This document shows, piece after piece, positions 24,288-32,891 of a stretch of DNA of 32,891 bases. Position numbers and translations under genes: made by a program. The stretch is from positions 1 to 32,891 of the forward strand of contig DVIP01000090.1 in assembly GCA_018711225.1 (NCBI GenBank). The letters run 5' to 3'. The notes beneath the pieces are model-generated. The model had not been told where the DNA came from and ran no database searches. It was given only the letters and a program-made list of their open reading frames with translations. Numbering within the stretch: position 1 is the stretch's first letter; each line of letters starts with the position of its first letter. The stretch is from Candidatus Cryptobacteroides intestinipullorum. Lineage in GTDB: Bacteria; Bacteroidota; Bacteroidia; Bacteroidales; UBA932.

Positions 24288-24698
24288 TTATTTTCCTCCT
24301 GACTTGGCTTTCCTTTTTTCCCTGGCTTTCTGCTGTTTGGCGGCACCGCTTTTCAGATAGGCCTTCCACTGCTCTTCCGTAAAATATTTACGGTAAGTGC
24401 TGTCTATCTTTTCCATCCATTTATCCTGGACAGCGACATACATGGAAGAATTGGAAACCTTGGCCTTGCTCAATTCCGTAAGTTCGTCTTTCATGGCCTG
24501 GAAATCATGCTGCAGAGTGGAATCCACATAGAAAACCTGCCAATACTCAAGGTCCAGCAGCCTTTCGAGCCGTTCGGCTTCAGTCGCCGCCATCTCCGTG
24601 ACTGTCGGGGGATCCTGCTGCTCCTGCGCAGAAGCCGTCCCCATCCCCGATACACAGGCCAGAAGACACGGAATCATAACCAGAAACGTCCTTTTCAT
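24288..24698 (-). CDS. Small secreted protein of unknown function
   Basis: A 136-residue protein with a signal peptide (MKRTFLVMIPCLLACVSGMGTASAQ, cleavage after ASA). The mature part is helical and charged (ERLERLLDLEYWQVFYVDSTLQHDFQAMKDELTELSK, then DKWMEKIDSTYRKYFTEEQWKAYLKSG) with a basic tail. The repeated Trp-Lys and LxxEQW motif resembles periplasmic proteins that bind helically to partners, such as the DUF4890/Spy-like group, but I cannot name a family with confidence. The start is the internal ATG at the signal peptide. It follows aspS by 80 bases after a possible terminator, and runs into the nitroreductase gene. Confidence 0.72.
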   Translation of the reverse strand: MKRTFLVMIPCLLACVSGMGTASAQEQQDPPTVTEMAATEAERLERLLDLEYWQVFYVDSTLQHDFQAMKDELTELSKAKVSNSSMYVAVQDKWMEKIDSTYRKYFTEEQWKAYLKSGAAKQQKAREKRKAKSGGK

Positions 24699-24715
24699 AT
24701 CAATCACTGTTTTAT

Positions 24716-24742
24716 AAAAACCGGGCGGAGTCTCCCGCCGGG
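24716..24742 (-). terminator. Terminator-like hairpin after aspS
   Basis: On the minus strand CCCGGCGGG pairs with CCGCCCGG with one bulge around GAGACT, and is followed by TTTTTATAAAA. It begins 36 bases after the aspS stop and would separate aspS from the next gene unless readthrough occurs. Confidence 0.65.
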
Positions 24743-24778
24743 CATAGGTCAGTCAAAATCCTTGCAAACGCTCGGATG

Positions 24779-26548
24779 CTATTCCTTCTTCGCCGTAGAT
24801 GCCAGGAACAGTTCATCCATCTGCGACTGGTCGATATATGAAGGGGAATCTATCATCACGTCCCGGCCCTGGTTGTTCTTAGGGAACGCGATATAGTCCC
24901 TTATGGTCTCCTGTCCGCCGAACAGTGCGCATACACGGTCGAAACCGAATGCCAGTCCTCCATGAGGCGGAGCGCCGAACTTGAACGCATTGATGATAAA
25001 TCCGAACTTGTACTGTGCATCTTCCTCGGAGAAGCCGAGCACTTCGAACATTCTCTGCTGGACCTTGGCATTGTGTATTCTTATGGACCCGCCTCCGAGT
25101 TCCGTACCGTTCAGCACGAAGTCATACGCATTGGCACAAACCTTCTCAAGGTCTTCTTTCCTGTCGGAATAGAACAAGTCCAGATGTTCCGGTTTCGGAG
25201 CCGTGAACGGATGGTGCATCGCATAGAAACGCGAGGTTTCGTCATCCCATTCGAGAAGAGGGAAGTCCACCACCCAGAGCGGAGCGAAATCGTGAGGATC
25301 GCGGTAGCCGAGACGGTTGCCCATTTCTATTCTGAGTACGCCGAGCATGGTCTGGGTCTTTCTCCTGGACCCGCACAGCACGAGAATCAGGTCTCCCGGG
25401 CCGGCTTCCATCTTCTCCGCTATAGCCTTAAGGTCATCATGGGAGTAGAACTTGTCGACAGATGACTTGATGCTGCCGTCTTCATTGACCTTTATATAGA
25501 CAAGGCCTTTGGCGCCTACCTGAGGCCTCTTCACCCATTCTGTCAGTTCGTCGAGCTGCTTCCGCGTATATGAAGCAAGTCCTTCGGCGCAGATGGCTCC
25601 CACATAATCCACGGAATCGAATACCGAAAACCCGTGGCCTTTTACCATATCGGTGATTTCATGGATTTTCATTCCGAAGCGGATGTCAGGCTTGTCGGAT
25701 CCGTAATAATCCATGGCATCGAACCAGCTCATTCTCGGTATCGGGTTCGGAATCTCCACATCCAGGACATTTTTGAACAATGTCCTCATCATGCCCTCGA
25801 AAACATCCAGGACATCGTCCCTCTCCACGAAAGACATCTCGCAGTCTATCTGGGTAAATTCCGGCTGGCGGTCGGCACGCAGGTCCTCGTCCCTGAAACA
25901 GCGGACAATCTGGAAATACCTGTCATATCCTGCCACCATAAGCAGCTGCTTGAATGTCTGCGGAGACTGCGGGAGCGCATAGAATTGTCCCGGATTCATC
26001 CTCGACGGCACCACGAAATCCCTGGCACCTTCAGGAGTGGATTTGATAAGGTACGGAGTCTCTATCTCCAGGAAACCCTGCCCGTCAAGATAGTTTCTCA
26101 CCTCATGGGCTATCCTGTGCCTGAGCTCCAGAGCTTTCTTGAGAGGATTCCTTCTCAAGTCGAGGTATCTGTATCTGGCACGCAGTTCTTCTCCCCCGTC
26201 GCTTTCATCCTCTATGGTAAACGGCGGTGTCTGCGCCTTGTTCAGTATGTTTAAGGACGAGAGGCTTATCTCGATGTCTCCGGTAGGCATTTTCGGATTC
26301 TTGCTCTGCCTTTCCACCACCGTACCCACTGCCTGTATTACATATTCCCTGCCCAAAGAGGAGGCAGTTTCCACCAGCGCGGTGTCTGCGACAGCATCAA
26401 CCGTCAGCTGCGTAATCCCGTACCTGTCACGGAGATCTATGAATGTCATGCCGCCGAGTTTCCTGGATTTCTGCACCCAGCCTGCCAATGTCACTGTCTT
26501 TCCGACGTCGGCGATACGAAGTTCGCCGCAAGTATGTGTCCTGTACAT
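24779..26548 (-). CDS. aspS: Aspartate-tRNA ligase, bacterial type
   Basis: A 589-residue cytoplasmic class II synthetase. The anticodon-binding OB domain is N-terminal ([42 protein letters not shown]). The catalytic core has [40 protein letters not shown] (motif 2) and [15 protein letters not shown] (motif 3). The bacterial GAD insertion lies between them. The start was moved in 26 codons to [10 protein letters not shown], which is the family N-terminus. The gene diverges from rsmA with TAnnTTTG elements on both strands in the 183-base gap. A hairpin at 24716 probably ends most transcripts. Confidence 0.97.
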   Translation of the reverse strand: MYRTHTCGELRIADVGKTVTLAGWVQKSRKLGGMTFIDLRDRYGITQLTVDAVADTALVETASSLGREYVIQAVGTVVERQSKNPKMPTGDIEISLSSLNILNKAQTPPFTIEDESDGGEELRARYRYLDLRRNPLKKALELRHRIAHEVRNYLDGQGFLEIETPYLIKSTPEGARDFVVPSRMNPGQFYALPQSPQTFKQLLMVAGYDRYFQIVRCFRDEDLRADRQPEFTQIDCEMSFVERDDVLDVFEGMMRTLFKNVLDVEIPNPIPRMSWFDAMDYYGSDKPDIRFGMKIHEITDMVKGHGFSVFDSVDYVGAICAEGLASYTRKQLDELTEWVKRPQVGAKGLVYIKVNEDGSIKSSVDKFYSHDDLKAIAEKMEAGPGDLILVLCGSRRKTQTMLGVLRIEMGNRLGYRDPHDFAPLWVVDFPLLEWDDETSRFYAMHHPFTAPKPEHLDLFYSDRKEDLEKVCANAYDFVLNGTELGGGSIRIHNAKVQQRMFEVLGFSEEDAQYKFGFIINAFKFGAPPHGGLAFGFDRVCALFGGQETIRDYIAFPKNNQGRDVMIDSPSYIDQSQMDELFLASTAKKE

Positions 26549-26623
26549 ATCAAAAATATTTCCTGTCTTGCAAAACAACGCGGACATCGCCCGAAACGAC
26601 TTCCGGACCAGCCCTATAACCTG

Positions 26624-26631
26624 CAAAAATA
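26624..26631 (-). promoter_or_regulatory. -7 element of aspS
   Basis: Reads TATTTTTG on the minus strand, an exact TAnnTTTG, about 75 bases before the aspS ATG. No perfect TTTG lies 19-21 bases upstream. Confidence 0.5.
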
Positions 26632-26694
26632 CAAATTATTCAGATGCATACTGCGAAAAAATTCAGAATTGTTCCATAAATCATCAGGGCTTCT

Positions 26695-26702
26695 TATCTT
26701 TG
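26695..26702 (+). promoter_or_regulatory. -7 element of rsmA
   Basis: TATCTTTG is an exact TAnnTTTG, 30 bases before the rsmA ATG at 26732. Its position supports the short start rather than the longer frame beginning at 26534. Confidence 0.65.
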
Positions 26703-26731
26703 TACAGCCATCATACGACAAAAACGACATT

Positions 26732-27550
26732 ATGCAGGTACGAGCAAAAAAATCATTGGGACAGCATTTCCTGACGGATATGGATGTAGCAAGGAAGATA
26801 GCGGACAGTCTCAGACCGGAAGGTGCGGGACCGGACAGACCGGCGGATGTCCTGGAAATAGGGCCCGGAACAGGTGTGCTCTCGCAGTTTCTGATGGAAC
26901 GGAACGACATTGCCCTGAAAATGGTGGAAATTGACAGGGAATCAGTAGATTATCTGCTCATGAACTTTCCCGGGGCGGAAGGGGCGCTGATACAGGGCGA
27001 TTTCCTGAAACTCGACCTGGACTGCCTTTTCAGGAAAGATTTCTGCGTGATAGGGAATTTCCCCTACAACATATCCTCACAGATTTTTTTCAGGATTCTG
27101 GACTATAAGGACCGTATTCCACAAGTAGTATGCATGATACAGAAAGAGGTGGCGGAGCGTATAGCCGAAAAGCCGGGCACCAGGGTCTACGGCATCCTTT
27201 CCGTCCTCCTGCAGGCATGGTACGATATCGAATATATCCTGACCGTAGGAGAGGGGGCGTTCAACCCGCCTCCGAAAGTCAAGTCGGCCGTAATACGTCT
27301 GAAACGGAATGCCCGCCGGGACCTGGGCTGCGATGAAAATCTCTTCAAGACTGTGGTCAAGACAGGGTTCAACCAGAGACGCAAAACTCTCCGGAACTCG
27401 CTGAAACCACTCATTGCAGCCAGGGCGGAAAAGGAAGGATGGACAGATGAGCAGTATGCCGGTTTCGTATCGGATCCCGTTTTCGACCTTCGCCCCGAAA
27501 GACTCGGCGTAGAGGATTTCATCGCCCTTGCCGGGAAGTTCCGGGGATAA
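26732..27550 (+). CDS. rsmA: 16S rRNA dimethyladenosine transferase
   Basis: A 272-residue SAM-dependent methyltransferase that dimethylates two adjacent adenosines near the 3' end of 16S rRNA. The N-terminal KKSLGQHFLTD is diagnostic. SAM-binding motif I is LEIGPGTGVLSQFL, and the catalytic motif IV is GNFPYNISSQIFF, with Phe where many bacteria have Leu. The C-terminal part contains RQRRKTLRNSLKPL-like basic helices (seen here as NQRRKTLRNSLKPL) that bind RNA. The start at MQVRAKKSLGQ fits the family and the upstream -7 element. It precedes the threonine genes by 214 bases. Confidence 0.97.
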   Translation: MQVRAKKSLGQHFLTDMDVARKIADSLRPEGAGPDRPADVLEIGPGTGVLSQFLMERNDIALKMVEIDRESVDYLLMNFPGAEGALIQGDFLKLDLDCLFRKDFCVIGNFPYNISSQIFFRILDYKDRIPQVVCMIQKEVAERIAEKPGTRVYGILSVLLQAWYDIEYILTVGEGAFNPPPKVKSAVIRLKRNARRDLGCDENLFKTVVKTGFNQRRKTLRNSLKPLIAARAEKEGWTDEQYAGFVSDPVFDLRPERLGVEDFIALAGKFRG

Positions 27551-27690
27551 TGTCAGGAGTCCGGACCGCATCCCGCCGCACATCTGAAAATGTTTCGCAG
27601 CCGGACTCTGCCACGTGTCTATAAATCAATGAAATTTCGGATTTCGGATTTTTTTTATTAAAATTGTAACTTGTGCCGGTGTGCCGCTGA

Positions 27691-27714
27691 CCGGCAGGAC
27701 ACGCTCCTGCCCGG
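27691..27714 (+). other. Stem-loop in the thrA leader region
   Basis: CCGGCAGG (27691-27698) pairs with CCTGCCCGG (27706-27714) with one bulged base. No U-run follows, so it is not a terminator by itself, and no leader peptide rich in Thr or Ile codons precedes it. It may simply structure the 5' leader. Confidence 0.4.
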
Positions 27715-27764
27715 AAAAGGTCACCGCATTGGAACAGAAAACGAACTTAAAGCAAACCCGATTT

Positions 27765-30203
27765 ATGAGAGTTTTGAAATTCGGAGGCACCTCCGTAGGC
27801 TCACCTACGGGCCTTCTGCAGGCGAAAAGTGTAATAGAATCTTGTTCAGACGACATAATAGTGGTAGTGTCTGCTCTCGGAGGCATTACCGACCAGCTTA
27901 TCAGGACATCAAAAACGGCTGCCTCCGGCGACCTGGAATACGAGGAACAACTGGCCGCCATTACCGAAAGGCATTACCGGCAGGCTGAAGAGACCGTTAT
28001 GCCGGAAAAGCTTCCGGAAGTAAAGGCCCGGCTTGAAGTCCTGCTGGGAGAACTTTCCAATATTTTCAAGGGGGTCTACCTCATCAAGGATCTTTCGGCC
28101 AAGACTTCCGATGCCATAGTAAGCTACGGTGAACGGCTGTCGTCCGTAATCGTGAACGGGACCATAAGAAATTCCGTGCTGTACGATTCCCGAGAATTCA
28201 TAAAGACAAAGCCGTATTTCAACAAGCATGTCGTGGATTTCAACGAGACGGAAAAGCTCGTCCTCCAGAAATTCGCCGAAATACCGCATATCTCCATTGT
28301 GCCCGGCTTCATCAGTGCGGACACCGCTACCGGAGATGTGACAAATCTCGGCCGCGGAGGTTCGGACTATACGGCATCGGTACTCGCATCCATCCTCAAC
28401 GCGGACACTCTCGAAATATGGACAGATGTGGACGGTTTCATGACCGCCGATCCCAAAATAATCAGCAACGCCTACACAATAGGGCATCTGACATTCGTGG
28501 AGGCGATGGAGCTGTGTAATTTCGGTGCTAAAGTCATTTATCCGCCGACCATCTTCCCTGCATACCACAAGAATATCCCTATCAAGATAAAGAATACGTT
28601 CAATCCTTCGTCTCCGGGGACATTCATCACAAGAAACGCCGAAACCGGCGACCACAACAGGGCCATCAAAGGCATATCGTCCATAAACGACACATGCCTT
28701 ATCACGATACAGGGTCTGGGAATGGTAGGTGTCATCGGTGTGAACTACCGCATATTCAAGACACTGGCGAAGTCGGGGATAAGCGTATTCCTCGTCTCGC
28801 AGGCCGCGTCCGAAAACACCACATCCATCGGTGTCAGGAACGCCGATGCGGACCTGGCAGTACAGGTGCTTTCGGATGAATTCGAACAGGAAATCAGGAT
28901 GGGTGAAATAAACCGCATCAAGCAGGAAGGCAATCTCGCCACAGTAGCCATCGTGGGAGAGAACATGAAGCATACGCCGGGCATAGCCGGAAAACTGTTC
29001 GGGACTCTGGGAAGAAACGGTATCAATGTCATCGCCTGCGCCCAGGGAGCGTCCGAAACCAATATTTCCTTCGTAATCTCTATCGACAGCCTGAAAAAGG
29101 CCCTGAATGTAATCCATGATTCGTTCTTCCTGTCCGATTACCAGGTGCTGAATCTTTTCCTGGCAGGAAACGGACTGGTCGGGAGCAACCTTATCAGCCA
29201 GCTCAGGATGCAGCAGGAAAAGCTGATGAAGGAAAAGTCCCTGCAGATAAAAGTGATAGGAATATCCAATTCCCGTCATTATATCATTGACAGGAACGGC
29301 ATTGACCTGAATACATACAACGAAAAGCTGGACAGCTCGGAAGTGGCCTCGTCTCCGGAAATCTTCAGGGATGAAATCCTGGGCATGAACATGTTCAATT
29401 CCGTGTTCGTGGACTGTACGGCGAGTGCGGAAGTGGCAGGAATCTACCAGAGCCTTCTGGACCACAATGTCTCGGTAGTGGCCGCCAACAAGATCGCCGC
29501 TTCTTCCGAATACGACAAATACAGGAAACTGAAGGATACGGCACGGAAGCGCGGTGTGAAATACCTCTTCGAGACCAATGTCGGCGCGGGCCTGCCTATT
29601 ATAAACACGATCAGCGACCTGATAAACAGCGGGGACAAGATTCTCAAAATCGAGGCTGTGGTTTCCGGAACGCTGAACTTCATCTTCAACGAAATGGGCG
29701 AAGACGTGCCTTTGAGCAAGGCCATAAGGCTGGCAAAGGAAGCGGGATATGCAGAGCCTGATCCGCGCATAGACCTGAGCGGAACTGACGTGATAAGAAA
29801 ACTCGTCATACTGTCCAGAGAGGCCGGATACCGCGTGGAGCAGAATGATGTGAAGAAGAACCTGTTCATCCCGGAAAAATATTTCAAGGGTTCTCTCGAA
29901 GAATTCTGGGCTGCTATACCGGAACTCGACGAAGAATTCGAGAACAGGCGCAGAATCCTCGCCGCAGAAGGCAAGTGCTGGAGATTCGTGGCTACGCTTG
30001 ACAACGGCAAGGCGGAAGTAGGGCTCAAGGAGGTGGACAGGGAAAGTCCTTTCTACCGGCTGGCAGGAAGCAACAACGTCATCCTCATCACCACAGAGCG
30101 CTACAAAGAATACCCTATGCAGATCAAGGGCTACGGTGCCGGAGCCAGCGTGACGGCAGCAGGAGTCTTCGCCGACATCATAAGCATAGCCAACATCAGA
30201 TAG
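27765..30203 (+). CDS. thrA: Bifunctional aspartate kinase/homoserine dehydrogenase
   Basis: An 812-residue cytoplasmic fusion. It catalyses the first and third steps from aspartate toward homoserine. The kinase is N-terminal: KFGGTSVG (4-11) and the GRGGSDYTASVLASIL/EIWTDVDGFMTADP region. Two ACT regulatory units lie at about 310-460 (ITIQGLGMVGVIGVNYRIFKTL and VAIVGENMKHTPGIAGKLFGTL). The dehydrogenase follows, with the nucleotide site LAGNGLVGSNLI near 465 and NKIAASSEYDKY, GAGLPII and SGTLNFIFN. The start is the internal ATG giving MRVLKFGGTS. It is followed by the putative homoserine kinase, thrC and proC on the same strand. The ACT units suggest end-product inhibition, probably by threonine, as in other ThrA proteins. 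Confidence 0.97.
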   Translation: MRVLKFGGTSVGSPTGLLQAKSVIESCSDDIIVVVSALGGITDQLIRTSKTAASGDLEYEEQLAAITERHYRQAEETVMPEKLPEVKARLEVLLGELSNIFKGVYLIKDLSAKTSDAIVSYGERLSSVIVNGTIRNSVLYDSREFIKTKPYFNKHVVDFNETEKLVLQKFAEIPHISIVPGFISADTATGDVTNLGRGGSDYTASVLASILNADTLEIWTDVDGFMTADPKIISNAYTIGHLTFVEAMELCNFGAKVIYPPTIFPAYHKNIPIKIKNTFNPSSPGTFITRNAETGDHNRAIKGISSINDTCLITIQGLGMVGVIGVNYRIFKTLAKSGISVFLVSQAASENTTSIGVRNADADLAVQVLSDEFEQEIRMGEINRIKQEGNLATVAIVGENMKHTPGIAGKLFGTLGRNGINVIACAQGASETNISFVISIDSLKKALNVIHDSFFLSDYQVLNLFLAGNGLVGSNLISQLRMQQEKLMKEKSLQIKVIGISNSRHYIIDRNGIDLNTYNEKLDSSEVASSPEIFRDEILGMNMFNSVFVDCTASAEVAGIYQSLLDHNVSVVAANKIAASSEYDKYRKLKDTARKRGVKYLFETNVGAGLPIINTISDLINSGDKILKIEAVVSGTLNFIFNEMGEDVPLSKAIRLAKEAGYAEPDPRIDLSGTDVIRKLVILSREAGYRVEQNDVKKNLFIPEKYFKGSLEEFWAAIPELDEEFENRRRILAAEGKCWRFVATLDNGKAEVGLKEVDRESPFYRLAGSNNVILITTERYKEYPMQIKGYGAGASVTAAGVFADIISIANIR

Positions 30204-30270
30204 CCGTACACCGGCCGCCCTCCCCTCGGGAGAATAAGATGATTCCCGCAAAAACTTAATCCGAATTACC

Positions 30271-31485
30271 ATGAAATATCTGATAATATTGGGTGACGGT
30301 ATGGCAGACGAACCCATACCAGAACTCGGCGGGTTCACCCCTTTGCAGGCTGCGGAAAAGCCCGAAATAGACTGGCTCGCCGCTCACGGGCGGAACGGGC
30401 TTCTGGACACCATCCCGGCTGGATTCGCACCGGGAAGCGAGATTGCGAATCTGTCAATATTGGGCTACGACCTGCCGAAAGTATTCGAAGGCAGGGGTTC
30501 GCTTGAGGCTGCAAGCATGGGAGTTCCGATACTTGACGGGGAAATGGCCATGAGGTGCAATCTGATAACGGTCGAAAACGGACGCATAAAGAATCATTCC
30601 GGAGGACAGATCAGCACTGAAGAAGGGGCGGAACTTATAAAATACCTGCAGGAAAAACTGGGAGACGAAGAAATATCGTTTTATCCCGGAGTATCATACC
30701 GGCATCTGCTCAAGATGAAGGGCGGGGACAAACACATCACCGCCACGCCTCCCCACGATGTGATAGGACAGGAGTTCAAGGCGTATCTGACAGTTCCTGA
30801 AACAGAGGGCGCCAGACATACTGCCGCCAAACTGAACAGTCTTATACTAAAGTCCATGGAGCTGCTCCCGGAGCATCCTGTAAACAAGGCGCGTGCAGCA
30901 GAGGGAAAAGACATCGCAAACAGTATATGGCCATGGTCTCCCGGGTACAGGCCCCGGATGGAAACGCTGTCACGGCAGTTTCCTGCGATAAAAAGCGGTT
31001 CCGTAATATCAGCAGTGGACCTGATAAAGGGAATCGGGGTATATGCAGGTCTTGATCCAATATATGTGGAAGGGGCGACCGGATTATATGACACAAACTA
31101 TGAAGGCAAGGCAGAAGCCGCAATCCAGGCCCTCAGATCGCAGGACTTCGTATTCCTGCATCTTGAAGCCAGCGACGAAGCCGGGCATGACGGAAACCCA
31201 CGGCTGAAGGTCCTGACCATTGAATACCTGAACGACAGGATAGTGCGGCCCATACTCAAGGAAACAGCCACCTGGAATGAAGACATATCCATAGCCATCC
31301 TTCCTGACCACCCTACGCCATGCGCCATCAGGACCCATACCGCCAGACCGGTACCTTTCGCCATATACAGGACGAACGGAAGCAGTGACAAGGTCTCGGT
31401 ATTTGACGAATTTTCCGCCATGGAAGGAAGCTACGGACAGCTCGCGGGACGACAGTTCATAGAAATGTTCCTCGGCGGGGATTGA
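30271..31485 (+). CDS. apgM-like enzyme, proposed homoserine kinase
   Basis: A 404-residue protein of the alkaline phosphatase superfamily, close to the archaeal-type cofactor-independent phosphoglycerate mutases. Markers are GDGMADEP (8-15, metal ligand), GSEIANLSILGYD (the nucleophile Ser region), KNHSGGQIS, ATPPHDVIGQEF, and the second metal site DEAGHDG plus LPDHPTPCAIRTHTARPVP. This family has a branch (TIGR02535-type) proposed to act as homoserine kinase in genomes lacking the GHMP-type ThrB. Here it fills the thrB position between thrA and thrC, with no ThrB gene in the window. The gap to thrA is 67 bases and to thrC 38. I judge homoserine kinase more likely than phosphoglycerate mutase from this position; sequence alone does not exclude the mutase. 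Confidence 0.88.
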   Translation: MKYLIILGDGMADEPIPELGGFTPLQAAEKPEIDWLAAHGRNGLLDTIPAGFAPGSEIANLSILGYDLPKVFEGRGSLEAASMGVPILDGEMAMRCNLITVENGRIKNHSGGQISTEEGAELIKYLQEKLGDEEISFYPGVSYRHLLKMKGGDKHITATPPHDVIGQEFKAYLTVPETEGARHTAAKLNSLILKSMELLPEHPVNKARAAEGKDIANSIWPWSPGYRPRMETLSRQFPAIKSGSVISAVDLIKGIGVYAGLDPIYVEGATGLYDTNYEGKAEAAIQALRSQDFVFLHLEASDEAGHDGNPRLKVLTIEYLNDRIVRPILKETATWNEDISIAILPDHPTPCAIRTHTARPVPFAIYRTNGSSDKVSVFDEFSAMEGSYGQLAGRQFIEMFLGGD

Positions 31486-31523
31486 AAGGCATATCACAAA
31501 CGTGAAACAAAACGAACTGACAG

Positions 31524-32831
31524 ATGAAATATTACAGTACAAACAGAAAGGCCCCCCTTGCCACACTTGAAGAAGCCGTAAAAAGAGGGCTTGCCCCTGA
31601 CAGGGGGCTGTACATGCCGGAAAGAATCGTACGGCTTCCGGAAGAATTTTTCCGCGACATGGGAGAGATGGATTTCCACGAAATCGCATTCGCGGCAGCT
31701 TCGGCATTTTTCGGAGAAGACATACCTTCCGGAGACCTGAAAGACATTGTCTGTGACACATTGAATTTCGACACCCCTGTCGTCAATATCCATGACAATA
31801 TCTGGGCACTGGAACTGTACCACGGCCCGACACTCGCCTTCAAGGATGTAGGCGGCAGGTTCATGGCCAGGATGCTGTCGTACTTTGTCAGGCAGGAAAA
31901 AACAGACAGGAAGACGACTGTCATAGTAGCCACGTCGGGTGACACGGGAAGCGCCGTCGCCAACGGATTTCTCGGAGTGGAAGGCATAGACGTGATAGTC
32001 CTTTATCCGTCGGGAAAAGTCAGCGAGATACAGGAAAAGCAGTTCACCACCCTCGGACAGAACATCACCGCCCTGGAAGTGGACGGAAATTTCGATGACT
32101 GCCAGAGGCTTGTGAAATCGGCATTCATGGACGAGGACCTGGGAAGGACAATGACGCTGACTTCAGCCAATTCGATAAACGTAGCCCGTTTCCTGCCGCA
32201 GGCCTTCTATTATTTCAATGCATACGCCCAGCTCAAACGGGCCGGTCATGACAGCAATATTGTCTTCTGCGTCCCGAGCGGGAATTTCGGCAATATCACG
32301 GCCGGACTTTTCGCATGGAGAATGGGGCTTCCGGTCAGACGGTTCATAGCCGCGAACAACCGCAATGATGTCTTTCTGGAATATCTGAAAACCGGGGAAT
32401 ATACTCCGCGGGCATCTGTCCGCACCATAGCCAACGCGATGGATGTAGGAGATCCGAGCAATTTCGCCAGAATCCTGGACCTCTACGGAAATTCCGCAAC
32501 TCTGATCAGGCAGGACATAGCCGGATGCAGGTACACTGACGAAGAGATAGGAAGGACCATATCGTCCCTGTACGATAAATACGGATATCTCGCCGACCCT
32601 CACGGAGCCTGCGGCTACCAGGGGCTCACAGACCTTCTGTCCGACGGCGAAACCGGGATATTCCTGGAGACCGCTCATCCGGCCAAGTTCAAGGACACCG
32701 TCGAAAAAATCATCGGGAAACCCGTGGAGATACCGGAAAGGCTCAAGGATTTCATGAAAAAAGAGAAGAAATCCATAAAGATGACAAACAGGTTCGAAGA
32801 TTTCAAGGAATATCTGGAAAGCAGGAGATAA
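31524..32831 (+). CDS. thrC: Threonine synthase
   Basis: A 435-residue PLP enzyme that converts O-phosphohomoserine to threonine. The N-terminus (MKYYSTNRKAPLATLEEAVKRGLAPDRGLYMPE) is that of the bacterial/fungal class II type. The PLP Lys is in GPTLAFKDVGGRF (Lys107). The phosphate-binding loop is SGDTGSAVANGF, and TSANSINVARFLPQ and VPSGNFGNITAG are further conserved blocks. The length is usual. It is the last pathway gene, and proC starts two bases after its stop, so they are probably co-transcribed. Confidence 0.97.
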   Translation: MKYYSTNRKAPLATLEEAVKRGLAPDRGLYMPERIVRLPEEFFRDMGEMDFHEIAFAAASAFFGEDIPSGDLKDIVCDTLNFDTPVVNIHDNIWALELYHGPTLAFKDVGGRFMARMLSYFVRQEKTDRKTTVIVATSGDTGSAVANGFLGVEGIDVIVLYPSGKVSEIQEKQFTTLGQNITALEVDGNFDDCQRLVKSAFMDEDLGRTMTLTSANSINVARFLPQAFYYFNAYAQLKRAGHDSNIVFCVPSGNFGNITAGLFAWRMGLPVRRFIAANNRNDVFLEYLKTGEYTPRASVRTIANAMDVGDPSNFARILDLYGNSATLIRQDIAGCRYTDEEIGRTISSLYDKYGYLADPHGACGYQGLTDLLSDGETGIFLETAHPAKFKDTVEKIIGKPVEIPERLKDFMKKEKKSIKMTNRFEDFKEYLESRR

Positions 32832-32833
32832 TC

Positions 32834-32891
32834 ATGCGCGTGATTGAAAGAATATGCATTATTGGCGGGGGGAACATGGGAGGAGCCATTG
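32834..32891 (+). CDS. proC: Pyrroline-5-carboxylate reductase, 5' end only
   Basis: The first 19 codons read MRVIERICIIGGGNMGGAI before the window ends. The motif IIGGGNMGGAI is the N-terminal Rossmann loop of ProC, which makes proline from pyrroline-5-carboxylate using NAD(P)H. The ATG lies two bases after the thrC stop. The fragment is short, so another Rossmann reductase is possible, but the Gly-Gly-Gly-Asn-Met pattern favours ProC. Confidence 0.75.
   Translation, partial: MRVIERICIIGGGNMGGAI

Noticed and set aside
27557..27608. Inverted repeat GAGTCCGG/CCGGACTC as the rsmA terminator
   Set aside because: The loop is about 36 bases and no T-run follows, so I could not support terminator function.
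27629..27661. Ten-residue frame MKFRISDFFY as a threonine attenuation leader peptide
   Set aside because: It has no Thr and only one Ile codon, and no terminator/antiterminator pair follows it.
27909..30338. An 809-codon open frame on the minus strand opposite thrA
   Set aside because: It is antisense to a conserved bifunctional enzyme and its translation resembles no protein family.

Overview
The window looks like chromosomal DNA from a member of the Bacteroidales. The evidence is a SusC/SusD outer-membrane pair with associated lipoproteins, an LptE-like lipoprotein beside SecG, a MaeB-type malic enzyme, a fused aspartokinase/homoserine dehydrogenase followed by an alkaline-phosphatase-fold putative homoserine kinase, and repeated use of the Bacteroidetes -7 promoter element TAnnTTTG. 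I cannot assign genus or species from sequence alone.

Layout. (1) 1-1730: an AAA+ ATPase gene with hairpin-containing repeats on both sides, then a field of short palindromes. (2) 1731-10496, minus strand: a five-gene operon read in the order secreted S9 dipeptidyl-peptidase-like enzyme, SusC, SusD, small lipoprotein, larger beta-sandwich lipoprotein. It is most simply read as a peptide or glycopeptide capture and uptake locus. (3) 10591-11967: an organophosphate-antiporter-like MFS permease. (4) 11968-12278: intergenic repeats, including a 15-bp-arm palindrome that serves as the clpB terminator. (5) 12279-17378, minus strand: a sigma-54 activator, LptE, a TPR-like protein and SecG form an envelope-biogenesis operon. 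clpB follows with its own promoter and lacks the usual N-domain. (6) 17537-21618, plus strand: an abundant-type TPR/OmpA-like lipoprotein and maeB. (7) 21619-22290: tandem repeats, palindromes, a 140-bp direct repeat carrying the 3' end of a tRNA, and a complete tRNA-Gly(GCC). (8) 22340-26548, minus strand: aspS, a secreted protein, a nitroreductase, pheS and a cupin. (9) 26732-32891, plus strand: rsmA, then thrA, the apgM-like putative homoserine kinase, thrC and the start of proC, giving the route from aspartate to threonine.

Most genes are ordinary housekeeping or nutrient-uptake genes. I found no clear defence island, CRISPR array, phage or intact insertion sequence. The unusual content is mainly non-coding. 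There is a family of palindromes with a fixed core and co-varying arms. There is a hairpin-repeat array around the AAA+ ATPase. The clpB leader has a palindrome over the -33 element and a cUUCGg-capped stem at the predicted 5' end. There is also a duplicated tRNA-terminator segment. Translation starts were moved inward from the longest open frame wherever a signal peptide, family N-terminus, Shine-Dalgarno sequence or promoter position argued for it.
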